Shown piece by piece: positions 57,952 to 64,000 of a stretch of DNA of 64,000 bases. The DNA is from Puffinus mauretanicus (lineage: Eukaryota; Chordata; Aves; Procellariiformes; Procellariidae): contig JAJKFH010003229.1 of the NCBI GenBank assembly GCA_023333565.1, positions 4,731,001 through 4,795,000 on the forward strand, written 5' to 3'. Both the position numbers and the translations under genes were made by a program. Under the pieces are notes generated by a model. That model did not search any database. It was not told the origin of the DNA and was given only the letters and a program-made list of their open reading frames with translations. Numbering within the stretch: the first letter of the stretch is position 1; each line of letters starts with the position of its first letter.

Positions 57952-60900
57952 GCAGCTATCAAAGTGAGCTGGACCCGTTGGGGTTACAAGTTGCTTTTGA
58001 CATGTTGTTCTGATCACCTCCCCTTGCGTCAGAGTTCCTGGGTAATGGCCATATAAGCACCTTGCCTCAGAACCCCACCTTCATCTGTTATGGTCGGTAG
58101 TCATTTTTTGGGTGGTACTGTGGGCTAATGCTAAGATAAGCTGCTTACCTAAGGTGTTGGAAAGGTCCGTGGTGCCTTCAGCAAAGAAAAGTTGCTGTAC
58201 CCCGATCCTTGCTGGTTTATCCTGCAGTTTGTTAAGCTCTGATTCCACAGAAGACTTCTCTTGCCTTTTTTTTCCTGATTGTTCTGTCAGTGAATTGTGT
58301 AATTAATGTCTTTAATATAGCAATCATAACGTGAGGCAGTAACAGAGACACTCTGGCAACCAAAACAAGTGAAAACCCCTGTAAGATTAATGCTCTTGTT
58401 CTTTCTCCCATGGTAAAATGTCAGTATTTTAGGAGAGAAAATGTTTTCAGCTGTGCACAGAAGGGTTTTTATTTAAGTGACCACAATTTCAGAGTTTCCA
58501 TTGTGTTCTCATTCTCCCTCTCTCTTTCTTTATGAACAGGCTAGTATCATTTATTTAAAATTCTCCCTGTTTTCATTGGAATGTAGTTAATTGACTTGGA
58601 AGGAGTATAATCTCTTGAAGAAAAACATGCTTACCATGTAAATAGCTCCTTCTCAAAAGGTTTGCAAAAAAGCAGATTATGTACAAATTCTTAGAATGCT
58701 CCGTTGTGCCAAACACTGTTGAATTTGCTTGAATTGGTCAAGTCCTGGCATCAAAGCATGACATTTATATGATTATTTATGTTGTTTATTAACTGATGTA
58801 TAGCTGTGATAGTCTAATTACTACTGCTCTTAGTATGGCCATATAAGCTGTTCACAGCAATAGCACAAACCGCACACAATTTGGCTGGTTTCAAGTTTAA
58901 GCAGGGAAGTAAAAATTACTGGGTTTCATGCAAAACTGTTTGGCCCATGAACCTTTCATCAAATCTGCAAGAATAACTTATTTGTTTTTGGTTCCCCCCC
59001 TCCCCGTCTCCCTGCACACACCCCTATATTATGGAGAAGCTTAAATGAATGTTGTGTTTTTGTTATGTAACTTCAGGTCAGTGGCTGAAAATCAGGCATA
59101 TGATAGGTTTCCTTGTTACTGATTGACCAAAACCATTGTATTTGAGTATATATAGGCATAGCGATGTATCTCACTGCTGTGGCCCATCCTTCATGAAATG
59201 ATGAAAAAGTCCTTGACACCACATACTTCAGACGGAGACCCAGCTCTGCTGGGCAGCCCAGGTGGGACACAGATACCTTAACTTCACTGTATATGTTTGG
59301 ATTCAAAATTTAGCTCCGCTGCTAAGTTGCCTTGGGACAGCTGAAGGCCGTGTTCATCTGCCTCGCTGATGAGAAAGCAGCTAAGATCCCATTTCTGGGT
59401 GTTATGGCAGTAATATTGTTTTGACAGGGTCAAAGCAACAAGCCTCTGTCTCATGCCCAACCTCCCTAAAGGTCATAAGCTTGGTGCTCCCAGTCTGTGT
59501 TACCTGCTGCGCTCTTGCTCTGACCAAATGTGCACAGAAAACACTCCCTATACCACATCACAGGAAGGGGGATCAAAAGTATCCCTCTGATTTCCAGGCT
59601 CCCCCATTCATCCCTGCTGTGGGACACTGGGGTTCAGTTCCCTCTCCTGCCTGACCAGTTACGGATCCATATCGCGGGTGACCCAGGGGAGCACTCACTC
59701 TGCAGCCCCTTTGGAGCTGTGTCTGAGGCACAGCATCAGCAAAACCAGCTGAACCTGCAGGAAGGGGGGGACAGTGTGGGTTTATATGCCTGTGGAAGCA
59801 GTTGAGGTCAGTGTCATGCCAGCTCCATGCTGGCACCGAGCTGGTGGGACCTGAGCCAGCCAGATGAGGCATTTCTATGTGTTGGATCAGAGCTATGTTG
59901 GCAGTAAGGAGGCCTTCTCTGCTCTTGGATGTGCAAGTAGGTGCAGTCCCATGCTCTGTGGTGGTACGGGGCTGGGACTGGCACCAACTTACACCCTCCT
60001 GGTTTGGGCAGAGATAACGTGGTTGCATGCTGCATCTGACTGTACAGACGTGCCCTGTAACTCCTTAGCCCAGCCATTAAGGCAATATTTAGAAAAGAGG
60101 AGCCTGGCTGCAAGCTGTGATACTATTGTACACTGAATAGGAAGACCAGGCACGGGCAGATTGTACAGGTATCTTCAGCAGCAGCCGATGTAGGAGTGAT
60201 GGGAGGGCAAAACCACCCCTCTGTCTACTTTGTCAGCCTTGGAAAGTCTAGGCAGGATGCTGCTGCTACCCAGGGCAGAGTCTGGGTGTCTGGGACTGTG
60301 ACAGCAAGAACCACTGCCCCTAGTTGTTTTCCTCGGAAGCCAGCAGGACCAGCAAACCCTGGATTTCCAGTCTCCATCCCCTGATTCTCCATCTAGCACT
60401 GCTCCTTTGTCTGCCTCTTTCCTCCTTGTGCCCCTTAGTTTTGAAGCAGCAAAATTCAGTTTTGCCTACACTGCTGAGAAGCCTTTATCTGGCTTTGGGA
60501 GGGAGAGGACTCTTCTGAAAACTGCTGATGGCATCTGAGTCCTGGAGAGGGACAATATTGAGACATACCCATGTTTTTGGCATTTCCCTTGGCTGGCTCA
60601 GCAAACTGCACTTTGTGGCTCTTGCTTTAAGGCGTGCTGTTCTCATGCCTCGTTGTGGGAACAGAGGCCCCCGTATCTTGGATGCTGTGAATTCCCCATG
60701 GCAACCCAGCATCTGAAAATTGGGCATGGCCTCATGAAGTGTAGCAATGCCCTGGAAAGCCTCGCTCAATGTCAGAGTATAATGGACAAAGGCAGGTCAG
60801 GGAAAGAAATTCATGGTGTTGGAGTTATTAGGCTTTGACAGATACATGGTCGTTTCAGTTTTTGTTCCCTGTTTCTTCCAAATAGGTTTACTCTACCATA

Positions 60901-63510
60901 CTTTGAACATTTCATTACTTTGAAGCAGCAGTGTAGCCTCAGGGAAATGAATGGATGGCTCAGAAAGGGAAGTTTGTTGAAAGAGATGGCTGAGGGGGGG
61001 AAATGAGAGCACTTGTGCTTCGGTTCTCACAGATCAGGGATGTATTTAGCTGAATTCTGCAGTTCCACTGTCCAAAAGCACACAAACAAACATGGTTTAT
61101 TCACACACAGAATTACTGTTTTTGTGCAGTTAGGGAGGGAGGCAGGCAGGGAGTGGCTGGACAGAGAAGGGCTTTTTGTTCTCATTTTGCCTTTGGCAAA
61201 CGCTCCGCCACTCGACTCCAGCAGCGTTTGCAGAAGAGTTGAGATTCTCTGCTGAAAGGTGCAGAGCGCTGGGGCACTGCAGCCCGTTCTGCAGGCACGA
61301 AGCCGATGTGTGTGCAGCATGGGCCTAGCTGTGTTACGGGCAGAATACCAGTGCTTTCTGCCTATAGTGACGGTTTCGAAAAAGAAAAGGTGCAACCACA
61401 CAAAGACTTTTTTTTTTTCCCCAAGCAGCAACGTTTCTAAACAAATCATTTTTAACCAGCTTGAGAAAAGACAAATTAATTCTACGTGTTCTCAGTCCAT
61501 TGTCCTCTACCATCTATTATTCAGGATAACGATAGATTTTCAGTTTATAATTGAGTCGGTCTTCGTTGACAATTCCCTCTAATTTGTTTGAAATACTTTC
61601 CAGACCTTTGGTTCTCCATAATTGCTCAGCAGAGGGAAAAGGGGGGGAGTGAGTACATTTTCATATACCTGGTGGGATTTGGAAGCGTGGAAGAAATAGA
61701 AAGCCACTGTAGATGTATCAGGCAACCATGCAACACGTTGTTTCAGAAGCAGTCTCTCCCACCATTTACCAACAATCATAGGCGCAAGCCTTTCCAACCT
61801 CCTGTGCTGGAGTTTTCAAGCTCTTCCAGGTTGTAGACCCCTACAACTTCTCAGGCAAAGTGCTGACTTGCTGATTTGCAAGTGTTGCACAGGGAGCATA
61901 AAATGTCCTTTTGCAGATCCCCTTAAAGGTAGGGAAGAATGCTTCTGTCCACAGACAAACCTCTCAGCGGGTCTGCACAGTTTGAAAACAGCTACCTGTA
62001 ACAAACCTGCACCAAAAGCTGTCAGAGCACAATGTGTGACCAAAGAGCATCAGGTCTGGCCAAGTGGACCATCAACATTGATTTCTGCAGTATAGGGTTG
62101 GGTATGATAAAAGCACCCAGATCATGCTGAGAAGGGGACAGCCTTTGCTGGGACAGAGGAATGGAAGAAAACCCAGATTCCTGCTTTCTAGGGAGAAAAT
62201 TCCTTAATGATCTCAAGCCTGGGGGTTGGGAGCAGATGAGCTAAGTACCCTAGCCTCCAAGGTGCACTTTGCTTGTCACCCCAGTCCTAGCATGAACAGG
62301 TCAGTGTGAGGATGGGCTGAAGGGACAGAGGGGAGTGCTTGAGAAAGGAACGTCAGCTGAAATGGCAGAAGAGGGACAGGGATTTAGGGTGTAAGGCTGA
62401 GTGTTTTGTTACAGAGCAGTGGGAAACAGGACCGTGGAGAAAGACAGGGATAGCTGAGCTAGCCAGGTTGTTATGGGGACTGTAAGGTTGCTGTGGAGGG
62501 AGAGCTTGGGAGAGCTCCTGGGACCCGAATTTGAGTTCAGCAATATGTTCAAAATTATTTATTAGGAGTATTACAGGCGTGCCCTGGAGTCCTAGGCTGG
62601 GACCAGGACTCCACTGTGCTAGCTGCTGTCTTTTCCTTCCAGAGCTAACAAATCATGCGGGCAGCCTTTTCTGCTGCGTGCTAACTGTGCCTCTCTCCCC
62701 TTCAAAGCCCAGTGTCTGTGTGAATCATTTCTAATGTAACTAATATTTTATTATTAGGTATTTGGAAGCAGACAAACTGAAAAAACAGCAGTATCTTGAT
62801 TTGGCTTTTGTCTTAATGATCTACTGAGAATGTGAATAATGTTTGCTATCCACATACAACAAGGCGCTGGGAATCTGTGCTGTCTGACCAATTTACTGAA
62901 TCATTTCTTGTGTAGATTTGTAATGCTGGTTCTGGGAGGCTGTGCTGCTGTGGGAGGAAGAGCAGGTCAGACAGGAGGAAGAGGGATGGCGCAGCCAGGC
63001 AACTGCCAGCAAGGCCTGAAGTTTTCAGGAGAGAAGGGATGTTAGCATGGGTCCAGCTCCATCCTTGGACTGCTAAATCCTGGCTTTTTTAACCGGAGCC
63101 TGTTGGTAGGCTGTGATAAAGCAGTTATGTTTTTTATTTGCCAGGTAACTGGAGTGTGAAGAAACCTTCACAGCCATGGTTTATAGCTCATTGCATGCTC
63201 TGGAGCTTTCTAACTGCTCCACCTGGTCTTCCCTGCTCCCTGGGAATCACTTGTATACTACTGCCCGGAGAGCGAAGACCGTCACCCTCTTGTGGGAAAG
63301 GGATGAACTGAAGCAAGCGTAGGACAGGCCAGGCAGGGGGGGATGCCTGATTTGTCCTTGTCCAACGGTAAGGAAAGCAGGTCAGTGCTGCCAACATCCC
63401 TTCCTGTTGCTTATCTTGGTCATATTCACAATCTTTTGTGTTCACTTTTTGTGACAATCACAAGGAGACACTGCTTTTTGGGATGGTTTGTCCCTTTTTC
63501 ATACATAGGC
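57952..63510. other. Unique sequence, no gene seen
   Basis: Average-composition DNA; 59500-60400 is somewhat GC-richer and has overlapping open frames on both strands (up to 151 codons minus at 59573-60028), with no recognisable domain. 61186-61231 contains two overlapping perfect hairpins, described in the findings. No repeat family was recognised. Confidence 0.45.
61196..61231. other. Perfect 9-bp inverted repeat, 18-base loop
   Basis: GCAAACGCT (61196-61204) pairs with AGCGTTTGC (61223-61231). The left arm also pairs with the bases just before it (TTTGCC 61186-61191 with GGCAAA 61195-61200), so the two stems exclude each other. No RNA gene is known at this site. Confidence 0.6.
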
Positions 63511-64000
63511 TCATAGAATGGTTTGGGTTGGAAGGGTCCTTCAAAGATCATCTAGTCCAATCCCCCCGTCATGGGCAGGGACATCTTTCACTACATCAGG
63601 TTGCTCAAAGCCCCATCCAGCCTGACCTTGAACACTTCCAATGATGGGGCCCCCACATCTTCTACGAGCAACTTGTTCCAGTGTCTCACCACCCTCATTG
63701 TAAAAAATTTCTTGCTTATGTCTAATCTAAACCTACCTTCTTTCAGTTTAGAACCATCGCCCCTTGTCCTGTCACTACAGGCCTTGGTAAAAAGGCTCTC
63801 TCCATCTTTCTTATAAGCCCTTTTTATATATCGAAAGGCCGCAATGAGGTCTCTCCCTGGAGCCTTTTCTTCTCCAGGCTGAACAACCCCAACTCAGCCT
63901 TTCTTCATAGGAGAGGTGTTCCAACCTTCCCAAACGGGAGGCCCCCATTTTTGTGGCCCTCCTCTGGACCCATTCTAACAGGTCCATGTCTGTCTTGTGT
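63511..64000 (-). mobile_element. CR1 LINE 3' region, cut by the window edge
   Basis: The left edge 'tcatagaatggtttgggttg' then 'gaagggtccttcaaagatca' and 'tctagtccaatcccc' is the antisense CR1 3' terminus. The rest is antisense ORF2 to the end of the window, so the element continues beyond 64000. Its octamer tail is reduced to about one unit. The subfamily differs from 47071 (ACATCTTTCACTACATCAGG type end) and agrees with the tail at 48631. Confidence 0.95.
63591..64000 (-). pseudogene. CR1 ORF2 C-terminal fragment, frameshifted
   Basis: In the minus-strand sense, the C-terminal reverse-transcriptase region reads DLIAAFRYIKRAYKKDGE, SLFTKACSDRTRGDGSK, FRLDISKKFFTMRVVRHWNK and EVFKVRLDGALSNLM, then the stop at 63591-63593. 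Compared with the copy at 47158, two extra bases near 63849-63860 (GAGA where one GA is expected) shift the frame between the LEKKRLQG-like and DLIA segments. The frame upstream is therefore broken and the copy is dead. The remaining N-terminal part lies outside the window. Confidence 0.85.

Noticed and set aside
1..64000. CRISPR array, operons, bacterial-type systems
   Set aside because: No regularly spaced identical repeats and no dense coding; repeat content and composition are those of a bird genome.

Overview
The window looks like a piece of a bird nuclear genome, either a gene desert or part of a very large intron. The main evidence is the repeats. Four fragments end in the avian CR1 LINE 3' terminus: a conserved stretch reading 'gatctt(t)aaaggtc..ttccaacc' followed by copies of the ATTCTATG octamer. 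There is also the 5' part of an endogenous-retrovirus LTR of a type common in birds, and several decayed amniote-age repeats (an old CR1 and MIR/core-SINE-like pieces). I found no protein-coding gene, tRNA, rRNA, snRNA, known microRNA or CRISPR array that I can defend. Open frames are short and scattered over both strands, and many lack an ATG. None shows a host domain I recognise. The only recognisable protein sequence is the C-terminal reverse-transcriptase region of CR1.

Layout. 1-5051: unique sequence with a T14 tract near the start. 5052-5115: a CR1 3' tail, followed by a GC- and CpG-enriched block to about 5740. 5741-10655: mostly unique, with an old CR1 fragment at 7460-7750. 10660-11830: a second CpG-enriched block, which contains a perfect 8-bp hairpin followed by 20 T. 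11831-23100: AT-rich to average sequence with small tandem repeats (12525, 20348) and a group of decayed SINE-like fragments (22240-23062). 23690-24543: a long pyrimidine-rich tract. 24544-31000: average sequence holding the truncated LTR (29396-29708), bracketed about 0.3 kb and 1.1 kb away by two related copies of a 139-bp segment (29001-29139 and 30840-30979). 31000-47070: no gene seen, with a second, smaller pyrimidine-rich tract near 34400. 47071-47580: a comparatively young minus-strand CR1 joined to a TG/TA microsatellite. 48631-48737: a plus-strand CR1 tail. 48738-63510: average sequence with ancient repeat pieces (53523, 56803, 57068) and a 24-bp tandem duplication (57904). 63511-64000: a minus-strand CR1 cut by the window edge.

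No genes work together here. What can be read is a history of transposon insertion: ancient SINE-like and CR1 debris, younger CR1 copies inserted in both orientations, and a retroviral LTR that kept its U3 promoter but lost its 3' end. I see no clear new biological system. The most interesting items are the LTR with its promoter boxes and a short downstream open frame, the duplicated 139-bp segment on both sides of it, the pyrimidine-rich tract, and the hairpin plus T20 in the CpG-enriched block. Repeat family assignments come from remembered consensus patterns, not from a database search.
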